Counted from the stretch's first letter, positions 28,181 to 37,852 are shown. The stretch is DNA of 64,000 nucleotides from Gallaecimonas mangrovi (GCF_003367375.1 NZ_CP031416.1:317501-381500), one strand, 5' to 3'. Made by a program: numbers and translations. The notes: a model not told the origin generated them from the letters alone.

Positions 28181-28899
28181 TGCCAGGAATTGGGTGCAAA
28201 AAGATATCCGTGGCCCCAAATCGTTTTGATTCGGGTAGGCATCTCGGATTCATCACCGAGTTTGCGTCTAAGCCGAGACACCCGCTGGTCCAGTTTTCTG
28301 TCACTGCCGTCGTAAGGAAACCCCAGCAGCGCTTGATAGAGATAATCTCTGCTAAGTACTTTGCCAGCGTCACTGGCCAGGGCCCACAACAGGGCAAATT
28401 CGCCACTGGTGAGCTTCACAGGCCTGTTCTCAAGGGTAACTGAGCGAGTATCGGCATCAATGATGAGCTGCCCAAAAACAAGGCGTGAGTGGCTGCGCTT
28501 GGTTTTAAGGCGATCGCGTCTTAATTGGCTTTCAATGCGGGCCATCAGCAGCTCCGGGTCGACAGGTTTCACCACATAGTCGGATGCCCCAAATTTAAGA
28601 CCTTGTATTTGATCGCGGCTATTACCCAAGGCTGAAAGGATGATGATCGGCCCGTCAAAGAGTTGGGCAACCTGGCCACATAACGCGAAACCGTCTACAT
28701 CGGGTAACAACAAGTCGAGCAATAACAGGTCTGGTTGCAGTTCCTGCACCAACATTGGCACTCTACCGCCATGACTTTCCCAATGAACAAAATAGCCCTG
28801 CTCTGTGAGGTAGAGTTGGATCAGTTTCGCCAGGGCTCTGTCATCTTCGACCAATAGCAATCGGCCTTTGGCGCGATTGATTTTCAAGGCATGCTCCAT
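28177..28899 (-). CDS. OmpR-family response regulator (RstA-like)
   Basis: 240 aa from ATG 28899: receiver domain (LLLVEDD pocket, phospho-Asp in LLLLDLLLPD, Lys in VVKPVD) and a C-terminal winged helix (DNA-contact helix in DQRVSRLRRKLGDE, then GHGYLF wing). It should activate or repress genes on signal from the adjoining kinase. An in-frame ATG at 28917 adds six residues; 28899 has AGGA upstream though at long spacing, so the start is uncertain. Confidence 0.87.
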   Translation of the reverse strand: MEHALKINRAKGRLLLVEDDRALAKLIQLYLTEQGYFVHWESHGGRVPMLVQELQPDLLLLDLLLPDVDGFALCGQVAQLFDGPIIILSALGNSRDQIQGLKFGASDYVVKPVDPELLMARIESQLRRDRLKTKRSHSRLVFGQLIIDADTRSVTLENRPVKLTSGEFALLWALASDAGKVLSRDYLYQALLGFPYDGSDRKLDQRVSRLRRKLGDESEMPTRIKTIWGHGYLFAPNSWQ

Positions 28900-29427
28900 G
28901 GCATGGGGTTCCTGCATCTGGGAGAAGAAAAAATACCGTCTTGGCTTACCTGCCAGTCTTTACGAACGTCCTTTTTTTTGAGGGAAATGAATAGAGGAAT
29001 GGCGGTGACCAGCCAGTTAAACCAGTTGCCTTGCAAGTTATTTTTACTAACTGAACAACTCTTGTTCATCTTTAAAGGCGGAGTAGCCCACATTTCTCGT
29101 TTTATGGTTATCGGCGTCAGTACCCAGGTCCTTGAGTGACTGATTTTCTGGCCGTGTTCTACGACACTAACGAGGTTCCTTCGGGAGTGGTTCGGATGCG
29201 GCGTTTTCAGCCATGAAGTTGTGTTGCTGATGACGTTATGTTTTGCGTTGATGCCATAGCGGTACAACGCTAGTTTAGCGATGGCATTGTTAATAATTAA
29301 CAGACAATAACTGACGATAATTCGCACAAAATGAAAAGGTTAAGGCACAAGGTCTATTGAGTTTAAACATTGTGCCTTGCAGCGTCGTCGCTCTCATACA
29401 ATCTGAGACGAATATGAACAGCCTGGG
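28900..29427. other. intergenic region upstream of the two-component operon, with a 15-bp dyad
   Basis: About 530 bases with no supportable gene; the longest minus-strand frame (28884-29327) is low-complexity in character and lacks a ribosome binding site. It holds a perfect 15-bp dyad TGTTAAT-A-ATTAACA at 29288-29302, which could be a regulator-binding site, and a stem-loop at 29342-29378 that may end bfr transcription. The promoter of the regulator gene should be here but was not pinned down. Confidence 0.5.
29342..29378 (-). terminator. candidate terminator after bfr
   Basis: AAGGCACAA and TTGTGCCTT form a perfect 9-bp stem about 50 bases past the bfr stop, followed on the minus strand by AACCTTTT. 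The 19-nt loop includes GTTTAAAC, itself a palindrome. The U run is short, so this is tentative. Confidence 0.5.
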
Positions 29428-29904
29428 CTACTCGTCTTCGTGCATTTGCGACTGCAGATAGTTGTGCAGCCCTACCGAACCAATAAGGCTGAGCTGTGTT
29501 TCCAGCCAGTCAACATGGTCTTCTTCCGAGTCCAAAATCTTGCGCAATAAGTCTCTGCTGATGTAGTCACGCACTTTTTCGCAGTACTCAATGCCGTCTT
29601 TTAGGTCGGGAATGGCCGCAAGCTCAAGATTGAGATCGCTCTGCAGTGCTTCTTTGGCATCTTCGCCAATGGATAATTTACCGAGATCTTGCAGATTAGG
29701 CAGGCCTTCAAGAAACAAAATCCGCTCGATGAGCCAATCGGCGTGTTTCATTTCATCAATGGATTCATGGTATTCGTGGTCGGCGAGGCGTTCTAAACCC
29801 CAATCTTTGTACATGCGGGCATGAAGGAAATACTGGTTAATGGCAACCAGTTCATTGCCCAGTACTTTATTGAGAATTTGAATGACTTTCTTATCGCCTT
29901 TCAT
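29428..29904 (-). CDS. bfr: bacterioferritin
   Basis: 158 aa, the E. coli length. It forms a 24-mer haem-bearing shell that oxidises Fe(II) and stores iron. Every ferroxidase ligand sits at the E. coli position: Glu18, Glu51, His54, Glu94, Glu127 and His130, with haem-ligand Met52. The bfd gene lies 52 bases upstream on the same strand, so the pair should be one transcript for storage and release of iron. Confidence 0.97.
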   Translation of the reverse strand: MKGDKKVIQILNKVLGNELVAINQYFLHARMYKDWGLERLADHEYHESIDEMKHADWLIERILFLEGLPNLQDLGKLSIGEDAKEALQSDLNLELAAIPDLKDGIEYCEKVRDYISRDLLRKILDSEEDHVDWLETQLSLIGSVGLHNYLQSQMHEDE

Positions 29905-29956
29905 CGCCTGCTCCTATTGTTTCTAGTACGAAGCATGGCTTGCTGAAAAAGCCTTG

Positions 29957-30175
29957 TCAAACAGCTATTTGAGTAATGAGAAGCGTTTTCGGAACCAGCG
30001 GGTGCTTGTTTTCAGCACGGGCTTCATTGAGCACCGCTTTGGCATGACGTGCACACTTACCGCATTGGTCGGCCACACCTAATTCACAGCGTAACTGTGC
30101 CAAAGAATGGCAGCCAGAGGCAGCGGCCTTACGGATCGTTTTGTCAGTGACAGCATTGCAGAGACAGACGTACAT
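29957..30175 (-). CDS. bfd: bacterioferritin-associated ferredoxin
   Basis: 72-aa [2Fe-2S] protein of the BFD type that passes electrons to bacterioferritin to release stored iron. The cluster ligands Cys4, Cys6, Cys38 and Cys41 are all present (CLC and CGKC). It is first in the bfd-bfr unit and has a near-consensus sigma-70 promoter whose -35 element overlaps the mrcA stop codon. Confidence 0.96.
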   Translation of the reverse strand: MYVCLCNAVTDKTIRKAAASGCHSLAQLRCELGVADQCGKCARHAKAVLNEARAENKHPLVPKTLLITQIAV

Positions 30176-30180
30176 AAATA

Positions 30181-30208
30181 TCCGGTCCAGCGATTGGGTT
30201 GGACCGGA
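30181..30208. repeat. perfect dyad at the bfd transcription start
   Basis: TCCGGTCCA and TGGACCGGA, 9-bp arms 10 bases apart, reach from the -10 element to six bases before the bfd start codon. It could be an operator for an unknown repressor or a 5' leader hairpin that hides or protects the ribosome binding region. No T run follows, so it is unlikely to be an mrcA terminator. Confidence 0.75.
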
Positions 30209-30236
30209 TTATAAATGCGAACTGTTATTATTTCAA
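30208..30236 (-). promoter_or_regulatory. sigma-70 promoter of bfd-bfr
   Basis: On the minus strand, TTGAAA (30236-30231), exactly 17 bases, then a consensus TATAAT (30213-30208). Transcription would start near 30201. The -35 hexamer contains the TGA stop codon of mrcA. A good Fur box was not found, although iron control would be expected. Confidence 0.8.
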
Positions 30237-32838
30237 TGTTCGTTTTGCTGCTGGGAGTCTTGGTCATCCCCGGGTGAGAAGATATCGTCATTGCTGCTTT
30301 GCGTCGGGTTCACCGGCCCATCAAAGGGGTTGGCAAGAGAATCACGAATAAAGGTCTTGGGTTCAGTTCCGGCCTTAAAATACTCAAAGCGGCTGGTGTA
30401 ATCGGTCGCCCGTGTCAGTTTGCCGGTTTTACGGTCAATACGGACGGTGACAATGCCCGGCGGCACCGGGAAGCCGATAACGGGGGTGCCCTCAAGGGCG
30501 TCCTTCATATAGGCATTCCAGGCGGGTCCTGCACTTTTTGCGCCGCCTTCAGCACCAAAAATGGAGTCATCTTTAATGGCGCTATCGCGGCTGGTATGGC
30601 CGAGCTTATGGGTGTAGTCGTTAAAGCCTATCCAACTGGTGGCTTGTAATGATGGGTTAAAGCCAGAGAACCAAGCGTCTCGCGAGTCATTGGTGGTACC
30701 TGACTTACCGGCTAAATCGTGGCGCTTAATCAGGCGCGCCGCTCGCCAGCCAGTACCATTCCAGCCGTTACCGTGGCGCCATGAGCCGCCGCCCCAAATG
30801 GTACTTTCCATCGCTTGGGTCACTAAAAATGCGGTTTGCTGGCTAATGGCCCGGGGGGCTATGCGGTTTTCACCCAAAGGAGCAACGGCGCATTGTTCTT
30901 GCCAGCCAATGTCATTTTGGTTTTGGGCAAAAGCTGCATTCAGCGCTGCATCTTGGTCATTGGCAACAGGCCAGGCCGGGGTTTTGGCCAGCAGTTCGGC
31001 GCATTCTTCGCAGGCCTCTTTGGGCGCGGCCATCCACACCAGATTACCGTAGCCATCTTCTACCTTATCAATCAGATAAGGGGTTACCAAAAAGCCGCCG
31101 TTGGCAATGGTGCTAAAGCCACGTGCCAGCTCCATCGGCGTTAAGGAAGCCGAGCCTAGTGCCAGCGATTCATTATGGGGCAAGTCTGCTTCGGGGAAGC
31201 CAAACTGGGTCAGGCGCTTAATCACGGTGTCGATACCTACCGCTCTTAACAGCCGCACCGACATAACGTTTTTTGATTGGGCCAGGCCGCGGCGTACCCG
31301 GGTGGGGCCATTATAAACCGGCGGCGAGTTTTTTGGCCGCCAGGCATAACCTTCAGAACGGTCCCACTGGTTGATGGGCGCATCGTTGACCAAAGATGCC
31401 AAGGTAAAGCCGTTATCCAGCGCTGCTGAATAAATAAAGGGTTTGATGTTTGAGCCGACCTGGCGTTTAGCCTGGGTAACCCGGTTGTATTTGCTCAGAT
31501 AGTAATTAAAGCCGCCGACCAGAGCCTGGATAGCTCCGTCTTTGGGGCGCAGCGACACAATAGCGGCGTTGACTTCTGGGATCTGTGCCAGCAACCAGCC
31601 TTTGTCATGGGGACGCACATAAACAACGTCACCCGGGGCGAGAATATCGCTGGCTTTTTCAGGTGAAGGCCCCTGTTTGTCTTCATCAATATAAGGACGT
31701 GCCCAGTCCAGCGCTGACCAATCAAGCTGCAGCTGCCCTTTGCCTTTCGCCTCTACGGTGGCTGATTGGTCTTGAACCGCAGTGACAACGGCAGGAATAA
31801 GCGGGTTGTAGGTCATCTGAGTTTTCAGATAGTGCTGGATCTTTTCTTCATCCCAAGGCCAGCCTTTGAGCTTTTCGGCGGGCCCACGCCAGCCATGGCG
31901 GCGGTCGTAGTTCAGAACATTGGTAATAAGCGCGTGTTGCGCTGCCCGCTGATCTTTGGCGTTAATGGTGGTGTAAACTTGGTAGCCTTCGCCGTACGCG
32001 GCTTCTTCGCCAAACAAATCAACCATTTGTTGGCGAACCATCTCGGCAACATAATGGGCTGATAAGGTGATCTCGGCGCCATGATATTTAGCGGTGTTGG
32101 GGGCTTTGGTGGCTGAGTCATATTCAGCCTGGGTGATGTCACCCATTTCTTTCATCCGCAGCAGCACCACATTACGGCGGGCAATAGAACGCTCAGGGCT
32201 GCTAATGGATTTAGCGTTGAGGGGGCTTTAGGCAACCCGGCCAAAGTTGCCATCTCTGGCAAGGTCAGGTCTTTTACATCTTTTCCGTAATACACTTGCG
32301 CCGCAGCACCAACCCCAAAGGCGCGATGTCCCAGCTCAATTTTATTGAGATAAAGCTCCAGTATTTCGTTTTTACTCAGCAGCTGTTCGATGTGCCAGGC
32401 AATAAACATCTCTTTTATTTTGCGAATGTAGGTTTTTTCGCGGCTTAAAAAGAAGTTTCTTGCCAGCTGCATGGTGATGGTACTGGCGCCCTGCGATTTA
32501 TGGCCTGTTAAAATTAAGTTAACAACGGCGCGGCCCAATCCGACGAAATCAACGCCAGGGTGCTCGTAGAAGCGGCTATCTTCGGTGTCGATAAATGCCC
32601 TTATCAGCTGATGGGGCATATCTTTTATGGAAAGTGGAATACGGCGCTTCTCACCAAATTGGGAGATCAGCTCTCCGTCGGCGGAATAAACCCGCATTGG
32701 GGTTTGCAGGCGCACGTCCTTGAGCACCGCCACACTGGGCAGTTCAGGCTTGATGTAGTAGTACATTCCCACCACAGAGACCGCACCAACAACGGCCATC
32801 AGCCCAAGCGCAAACAATATTCTAACCAGCCACTTCAC
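30233..32838 (-). pseudogene. mrcA: penicillin-binding protein 1A, split by a one-base frameshift
   Basis: Class A PBP, a membrane-anchored glycan polymerase and cross-linker. The first frame (32838 to about 32205) holds the transmembrane anchor (residues 1-28) and the glycosyltransferase motifs EDSRFYEHPG, GASTITMQLARN and RKIKE. The second frame (to 30233) holds the transpeptidase with a SNIKPF-type active Ser, SKN (AQSKNVMS) and KSGTT. The join is at PSTLNPL / SPERSIARRNVV. Adding one base near 32203 restores one protein of about 869 aa whose spacing matches E. coli PBP1A exactly. PBP1A is valuable to growth and both halves are otherwise intact, so a sequencing error is as likely as a real mutation. 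Confidence 0.88.
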
Positions 32839-32977
32839 TAAACACCTCGCAATTGCCCCTAAACCGCTCTGGATTATCTGTTTGATTAGGCGGCAAAACT
32901 ATAAGCGGTCAACTAGACCACTTGCAAAAAGAGCACTATTCTTTGTCACCACATAACAAAAATTTTACGACGGACAT

Positions 32978-34045
32978 ATGCTTGCAACATTCTTCCGTCG
33001 ACAAACTCCCGTCATGGTTGGCGTTGATATCGGCTCCCACTCAATCAAGGCCGTGTTACTGGCTAAAAATGGTAACACGTTCAAAGTAGAAGCGGTGGCT
33101 GTTGAACCAACACCTAAAGGGGCGGTTGTCGACCACGAGATCCAAGACATCGAACCAGTGGGTGAGGCACTGCGTCGTCTGGTGCGTCGCTTGCCCTCCA
33201 AAATACAAACCGCCGCCATGGCGGTAGCCGGCTCATCGGTGATGACAAAGGTCATTCTCATGGATGCTTCCTTAAGCGACGATGAAATGATGAGTCAGAT
33301 TGAGGTTGAGGCTGAAAACCTGATCCCTCACCCGCTCGATGAGGTCAATCTCGATTTCGAACGTCTCCACCCTCATATAAACGACCCTTCTCGTGTAGAT
33401 GTGTTGTTGTCTGCTGCACGTTCTGAATCTGTGGTTGCCAGGGTCAGTGCCATGGAGATAGCCGGCCTTGATACCGGCGTGATGGATATTGAGGCTTATG
33501 CCTTAGGGCGGGCAATGGCGGCGGTAGCATCACGTCAACCCGGCCTTACTGACCATAAACTGGTGGGGGTTTTTGATATTGGTGCCCGCACCAGTACTTT
33601 AGCGGTAGTCGACCAAGGGGAGGTTATCTACACCCGCGAAGAAGCCTTCGGTGGCGAGCAGCTCAATCAACTTATTCAGTCAGCCTATGACATGAGCGGC
33701 GATGAAGCCGAGCGGGTAAAACTGCGCGAAGAACTGCCCGCCAGTGCGGCGTTAGACGTGCTGGCGCCTTTCCAAACCGAAGCACTACAGCTTATTCGTC
33801 GTTCAACGCAGCTTTTTTACACCACATCCGGCCATGACAGCCTTGAGGCGCTACTGCTAACCGGTGGCTCTGCTGATATTGAGGGTTTAGCGCAAATGCT
33901 AACGGAAGAGTTGGGATTTGCGGTGGTGGTAGCGGATGTGTTTGCAGGGATGAAAATTGGTGCCAACGTCAACAAGCGCGATTTAGAGCGTCACAATGCT
34001 GCGCTAGCTATTGCTACTGGCCTTGCCCAGAGGAGTTTTAGCTAA
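32978..34045 (+). CDS. pilM: type IV pilus assembly protein PilM
   Basis: 355-aa actin-like cytoplasmic ATPase that recruits PilN to the pilus alignment complex. It starts with a typical GVDIGSHSIKAV phosphate loop and has a second glycine-rich loop (GVFDIGARTSTL) and LLTGGSADI. It opens pilMNOPQ, divergent from mrcA as in most gammaproteobacteria. The stop codon shares one base with the pilN start. Confidence 0.95.
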   Translation: MLATFFRRQTPVMVGVDIGSHSIKAVLLAKNGNTFKVEAVAVEPTPKGAVVDHEIQDIEPVGEALRRLVRRLPSKIQTAAMAVAGSSVMTKVILMDASLSDDEMMSQIEVEAENLIPHPLDEVNLDFERLHPHINDPSRVDVLLSAARSESVVARVSAMEIAGLDTGVMDIEAYALGRAMAAVASRQPGLTDHKLVGVFDIGARTSTLAVVDQGEVIYTREEAFGGEQLNQLIQSAYDMSGDEAERVKLREELPASAALDVLAPFQTEALQLIRRSTQLFYTTSGHDSLEALLLTGGSADIEGLAQMLTEELGFAVVVADVFAGMKIGANVNKRDLERHNAALAIATGLAQRSFS

Positions 34046-34623
34046 TGGCCAATATTAATTTGCTGCCCTGGCGGGAAGAAGCCAGAGAAAAAGAAAAAAA
34101 GGAGTTTACCGCCACACTTATCGCCATGGTGCTGGTCACTGTGCTGTTGATGTTTTTTGCCAACTGGGTTGTTGGCCAGTACATCGACGGGCAGCGTCAT
34201 CGCAATGCCTTTTTGCAAGGCCAAATTAAAGAGCTTGAGCAGGCGATCTCCGAAATTGAGTTGCTGAAAAAAAGAAAAGCCGATTTGCAAAAACGCATGG
34301 ACTTAATTGCACGGCTACGTGCCAGCCGTAATGTTACCGCCCATATTTTTGACACCATTGCCAGCTCGGTTCCCCCCGGCATGTACTTGATGGAGATTCG
34401 CCGTGATGGCGACGAGCTTTCCATTAAAGGTAAAACCGAGTCGAACAACCGTGTTTCCAGTTTTATTCGCTACATCAAAGAGTCTGAGTGGCTGGCTAAC
34501 CCTGAGCCAAGGCGTATTCAGTCGGTCAATAAATCCAGTGTCTTGTCTGATTTTGATTTGGGCGTTCAGGTGCGCCTGGATGGGGTGAAGTCTTCCTCCG
34601 CAGCCAAAGGAGGTAAGCCATGA
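34045..34623 (+). CDS. pilN: type IV pilus assembly protein PilN
   Basis: 192-aa inner-membrane protein. The N-terminal INLLPWREE motif binds PilM; one transmembrane helix (about 26-46) is followed by a coiled coil and a periplasmic ferredoxin-like domain that pairs with PilO. Overlaps pilM by one base and pilO by four (ATGA). Confidence 0.95.
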   Translation: MANINLLPWREEAREKEKKEFTATLIAMVLVTVLLMFFANWVVGQYIDGQRHRNAFLQGQIKELEQAISEIELLKKRKADLQKRMDLIARLRASRNVTAHIFDTIASSVPPGMYLMEIRRDGDELSIKGKTESNNRVSSFIRYIKESEWLANPEPRRIQSVNKSSVLSDFDLGVQVRLDGVKSSSAAKGGKP

Positions 34624-35207
34624 ACATCAGTGAACTGGATTTTTCGGAGATCGGTTCTTGGCCTAAAGCCGCTAAGGCGGTCTTTATTGGCTTTGTCTGT
34701 GTGGTGGTAGCTGCGCTCTTTTATTACCTGCTGATTAGCGACAACCTAGACCAGCTGTTTGCCGAACAAAAAAAGGAAACCGAGCTCAAGCAAACCTACC
34801 AAACCAAGCAGCGTATGGCCGCTAACTTACAGGCCTACCGTTCCCAGATGCTGCAACTGGAAGAAAATTTCGCGCAGTTTCTTAAGCAGCTGCCCACCCA
34901 AGATGAAACCGCTGGGCTTTTGGACGATATCAACTTCGTTGGTACCACCAGCGGCTTGAATTTCAGGGTTATTCAATGGCAGGCACCGCAGGAAAAAGAG
35001 TTTTATATCGAACTTCCTATCGATATCGAAGTGGTGGGCGATTATCACCAACTCGGTACCTTCGTTAGTGATGTGGCGGCATTGCCACGCATTGTCACTC
35101 TCCATAATTTCGACATTAAGGCCGCGGATAACAACAAGCTCATTATGAAGCTGCAGGCCAAAACGTATCGTTATAAGGAGGATGGCAATGCCAAGAAGAA
35201 ACCTTAG
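34620..35207 (+). CDS. pilO: type IV pilus assembly protein PilO
   Basis: 195-aa inner-membrane partner of PilN: one transmembrane helix at about 20-40, a coiled coil (DQLFAEQKKETELK onward) and a periplasmic ferredoxin-like domain. It links PilN to PilP. The pilP start lies inside its last 20 bases. Confidence 0.94.
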   Translation: MNISELDFSEIGSWPKAAKAVFIGFVCVVVAALFYYLLISDNLDQLFAEQKKETELKQTYQTKQRMAANLQAYRSQMLQLEENFAQFLKQLPTQDETAGLLDDINFVGTTSGLNFRVIQWQAPQEKEFYIELPIDIEVVGDYHQLGTFVSDVAALPRIVTLHNFDIKAADNNKLIMKLQAKTYRYKEDGNAKKKP

Positions 35208-35718
35208 CTGGCTGCTGTTGCTCTGCGCCATCTTCATCAGTGGCTGTAACGACGATATCGGTGATCTGCAAGCCTTTATTACGCAAGTCAAAAAGCGGCC
35301 GGTTCCGCCAATTGAGCCGATGCCGGAGCTCAAGCCATTTGAACATTTTCGCTATCAGCCGGGTGATAGGCGCAGCCCGTTTTCACCACCCAGCCCAGAA
35401 TTGCTCGCTGAAAATGCCGGTAAAAATAACCCGGATTGCCTGCAACCCGATTTTGACCGGGTAAAAGAGCCCTTGGAACAGTTTCCACTCGATACCTTGG
35501 CGATGAAGGGCACCTTGGGTAATGCCAAAGAGCTTTGGGCACTAGTTGGGGCGGGTGACGGTAATTTATATCGGGTAACCATTGGCAATTATGTGGGGCT
35601 GTACAACGGTTTGATTCAGGAGATCTCCCAAAACGCTATCAAGGTGCGGGAGTTGGTTCCGGATGGGGCGGGGTGCTGGCTGGTGCGTGAGGCATCACTC
35701 GAGCTGGTCGGTGAATAA
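35188..35718 (+). CDS. pilP: type IV pilus lipoprotein PilP
   Basis: 176-aa lipoprotein with lipobox FISGC after a short hydrophobic leader. The Pro-rich linker (RPVPPIEPMPELKP) and the C-terminal beta domain connect PilNO to the secretin PilQ. An ATG at 35182 sits only one base from AAGGAG (35175-35180); ATG 35188, seven bases away, is preferred. Overlaps the end of pilO. Confidence 0.94.
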   Translation: MPRRNLSWLLLLCAIFISGCNDDIGDLQAFITQVKKRPVPPIEPMPELKPFEHFRYQPGDRRSPFSPPSPELLAENAGKNNPDCLQPDFDRVKEPLEQFPLDTLAMKGTLGNAKELWALVGAGDGNLYRVTIGNYVGLYNGLIQEISQNAIKVRELVPDGAGCWLVREASLELVGE

Positions 35719-35747
35719 CAATGAATTTCTCGAAGGGAAATGATGTG

Positions 35748-37808
35748 ATGAATGCTTGCAAATCCCCTAGAACCCCGGCGCACTCGGTATGGAGTCGGGC
35801 AAAAAAAATGGCACTGGGCCTACTGTGGCTGCTACCGATGGCACAGCTGCAAGCAGCGTCTTTGGTGGACGTGCGGGAAAATACACTCGGTAAACAAGGC
35901 ATTGAGCTCGAGTTTGTGATGGACGGTGATTTTATCGAGCCCCGTACACGTATTTCCTATAACCCTGCTGAACTCTACATCGATTTTCGGGGCGTTAGTT
36001 CCAAACTGGCTTTGGCCGACATTGTGGTGGACGCGGGTGGCTTGGACAGTATTACCACCACACCCATCAATGACGGTGTGCGTGCTGTGTTACATCTTAA
36101 AAAACTGACCGCATACCAAACGAAAAGGGTGGATAACCGTTACATCGTCTCGCTGGGGCAAGCCATTACCAGCGCTAATGAAAGCGAAGTAGCCAACCAG
36201 CAAATCAACGCCATTAAGGCCATAGACTTTCGCCGTGGCAAAGACGGCGAAGGGCGGATGTTGGTATTCATGAAGAACGCATCAGCCGCCGTTGATGTGC
36301 AGCAGCAAGGCCCCCGCATTGTGGCGGAGTTTCTTAATACCGCCATTCCTGAAAAGCTGCTCTATCAACTTGATGTCACTGATTTTGCAACCCCGGTACA
36401 AAGCATCGAGACCTTCAAAGACGGTGACAAAACGCGCATTGTGATTAAGCCTACTGGCCATTTCACCTTTAAATATCAGCAGTCAAATAACCTTTTTTCG
36501 CTAGAAGTGTTACCGAAAAAAGAGCCAGCCAAAGACAAGCAACGGGTTGCCTATGACGGTAAGCGTATTTCACTGAATTTCCAGGATATTCCAGTGCGCA
36601 CCGTGCTGCAGATCATCGCTGACTACAACAACTTCAACTTGGTGACCTCCGATACGGTGAAGGGCAACATAACGTTGCGCTTGGACGGTGTTCCTTGGGA
36701 TCAGGCGCTGGATATCGTGCTGAAAGTGAAAGGGCTAGATAAACGGGTCGACGGCAACATTCTGATGGTGGCACCCGCTGATGAGCTAACGGCAAGAGAA
36801 GCACAAGAGCTTGAAGCGCAGAATAAGGTACAGACCTTGGTGCCGCTGTTTTCCGAGTTCATTCAAATCAATTATGCCAAGGCCAAAGATCTGGCGGAGC
36901 TGCTGAAAAGCAGTGGGGCCAGTTTGCTGTCCGAGCGCGGCACTGTGACCATTGATGAGCGCACCAATACCTTGCTGGTGCAAGATACCGAAGAAAAACT
37001 GGCGCAGGTGAAGAACCTTATTAAGGTGTTGGATGTGCCGGTTAAACAAGTATTGATTGAGTCACGCATCGTTACCGTTAAAGACAGTGTGGTGGAAGAT
37101 TTGGGCGTTCGGCTCGGCTTTACCGATGCCAATGGCAGTAACAGCACCTCCGGTTCTTTGGAGGGCGCTTACTCGGCAGTAGATAGCACCAGCACCGCTG
37201 AGTTGTCTGACAGTTTGAATGTGAATTTGCCCGCCGCAGTGGACAACGCTGCTTCTATCGGTTTTCACATCGCCAAGCTGGCGGACGGTAAACTGTTAGA
37301 TTTAGAACTGTCGGCATTGGAGCAGGAAAATAAGGGTGAGATTATTTCTAATCCCCGCCTGACAACCGCTAACCAAAAGGCAGCATACATTGAGCAGGGT
37401 ACAGAGATACCCTATGTACAAAGCACCTCGTCTGGGGCCACATCCGTTACCTTTAAAAAGGCCGTGCTGAGTTTGCAGGTCACCCCGCAAATCACCCCGG
37501 ATAATAAAATCATTCTCGACCTTGTGATCACGGAAGACACCCGTGGTGATACTGTGCAAACTGCAACCGGTAGTGCGGTGGCTATCGACACCAAGGAAAT
37601 CGGTACCCAGGTGTTGGTGGATAACGGCGAAACCATTGTGCTGGGTGGTATTTTCCAGCAAGAAAAATCTAGAGTTGTCTATAAGGTACCGCTGTTGGGT
37701 GACATTCCTGGGTTGGGGTGGTTGTTTAGAAATACCAGCGATTCGAATGTCAAAAGCGAGCTGCTGATTTTCGTTACACCGAGAATTGTCACCGAAGATA
37801 TGGAATAG
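35748..37808 (+). CDS. pilQ: type IV pilus secretin PilQ
   Basis: 686-aa outer-membrane channel through which the pilus passes. After a signal peptide ending LQAAS come two AMIN domains (about 35-270) for peptidoglycan binding, an STN/N0 domain (VAYDGKRISLNFQDIP), an N1 domain (LVPLFSEFIQINYAKA) and the secretin core with IEQGTEIPY and VLGGIF. ATG 35721 is possible, but AAGGGA before ATG 35748 and the better signal peptide decide for the latter. Two terminators follow. Confidence 0.94.
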   Translation: MNACKSPRTPAHSVWSRAKKMALGLLWLLPMAQLQAASLVDVRENTLGKQGIELEFVMDGDFIEPRTRISYNPAELYIDFRGVSSKLALADIVVDAGGLDSITTTPINDGVRAVLHLKKLTAYQTKRVDNRYIVSLGQAITSANESEVANQQINAIKAIDFRRGKDGEGRMLVFMKNASAAVDVQQQGPRIVAEFLNTAIPEKLLYQLDVTDFATPVQSIETFKDGDKTRIVIKPTGHFTFKYQQSNNLFSLEVLPKKEPAKDKQRVAYDGKRISLNFQDIPVRTVLQIIADYNNFNLVTSDTVKGNITLRLDGVPWDQALDIVLKVKGLDKRVDGNILMVAPADELTAREAQELEAQNKVQTLVPLFSEFIQINYAKAKDLAELLKSSGASLLSERGTVTIDERTNTLLVQDTEEKLAQVKNLIKVLDVPVKQVLIESRIVTVKDSVVEDLGVRLGFTDANGSNSTSGSLEGAYSAVDSTSTAELSDSLNVNLPAAVDNAASIGFHIAKLADGKLLDLELSALEQENKGEIISNPRLTTANQKAAYIEQGTEIPYVQSTSSGATSVTFKKAVLSLQVTPQITPDNKIILDLVITEDTRGDTVQTATGSAVAIDTKEIGTQVLVDNGETIVLGGIFQQEKSRVVYKVPLLGDIPGLGWLFRNTSDSNVKSELLIFVTPRIVTEDME

Positions 37809-37822
37809 TTATCCGTTAATAG

Positions 37823-37852
37823 AAAAGCCCTGCCAGTGCAGGGCTTTTTATT
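37823..37852 (+). terminator. terminator after pilQ
   Basis: AAAAGCCCTGC, loop CAGT, GCAGGGCTTTT: a perfect 11-bp stem with a T run, about 15 bases after the pilQ stop. Confidence 0.9.

Noticed and set aside
28884-29327. 147-codon minus-strand frame upstream of the response regulator
   Set aside because: No ribosome binding site and no domain pattern; it overlaps the 5' end of the regulator gene in another frame.
32195-32235. Loss of 16 bases between short CTCAACGCT repeats as the cause of the mrcA frameshift
   Set aside because: It would also fix the frame, but would give five extra residues in a segment whose length matches E. coli PBP1A exactly if only one base is added.
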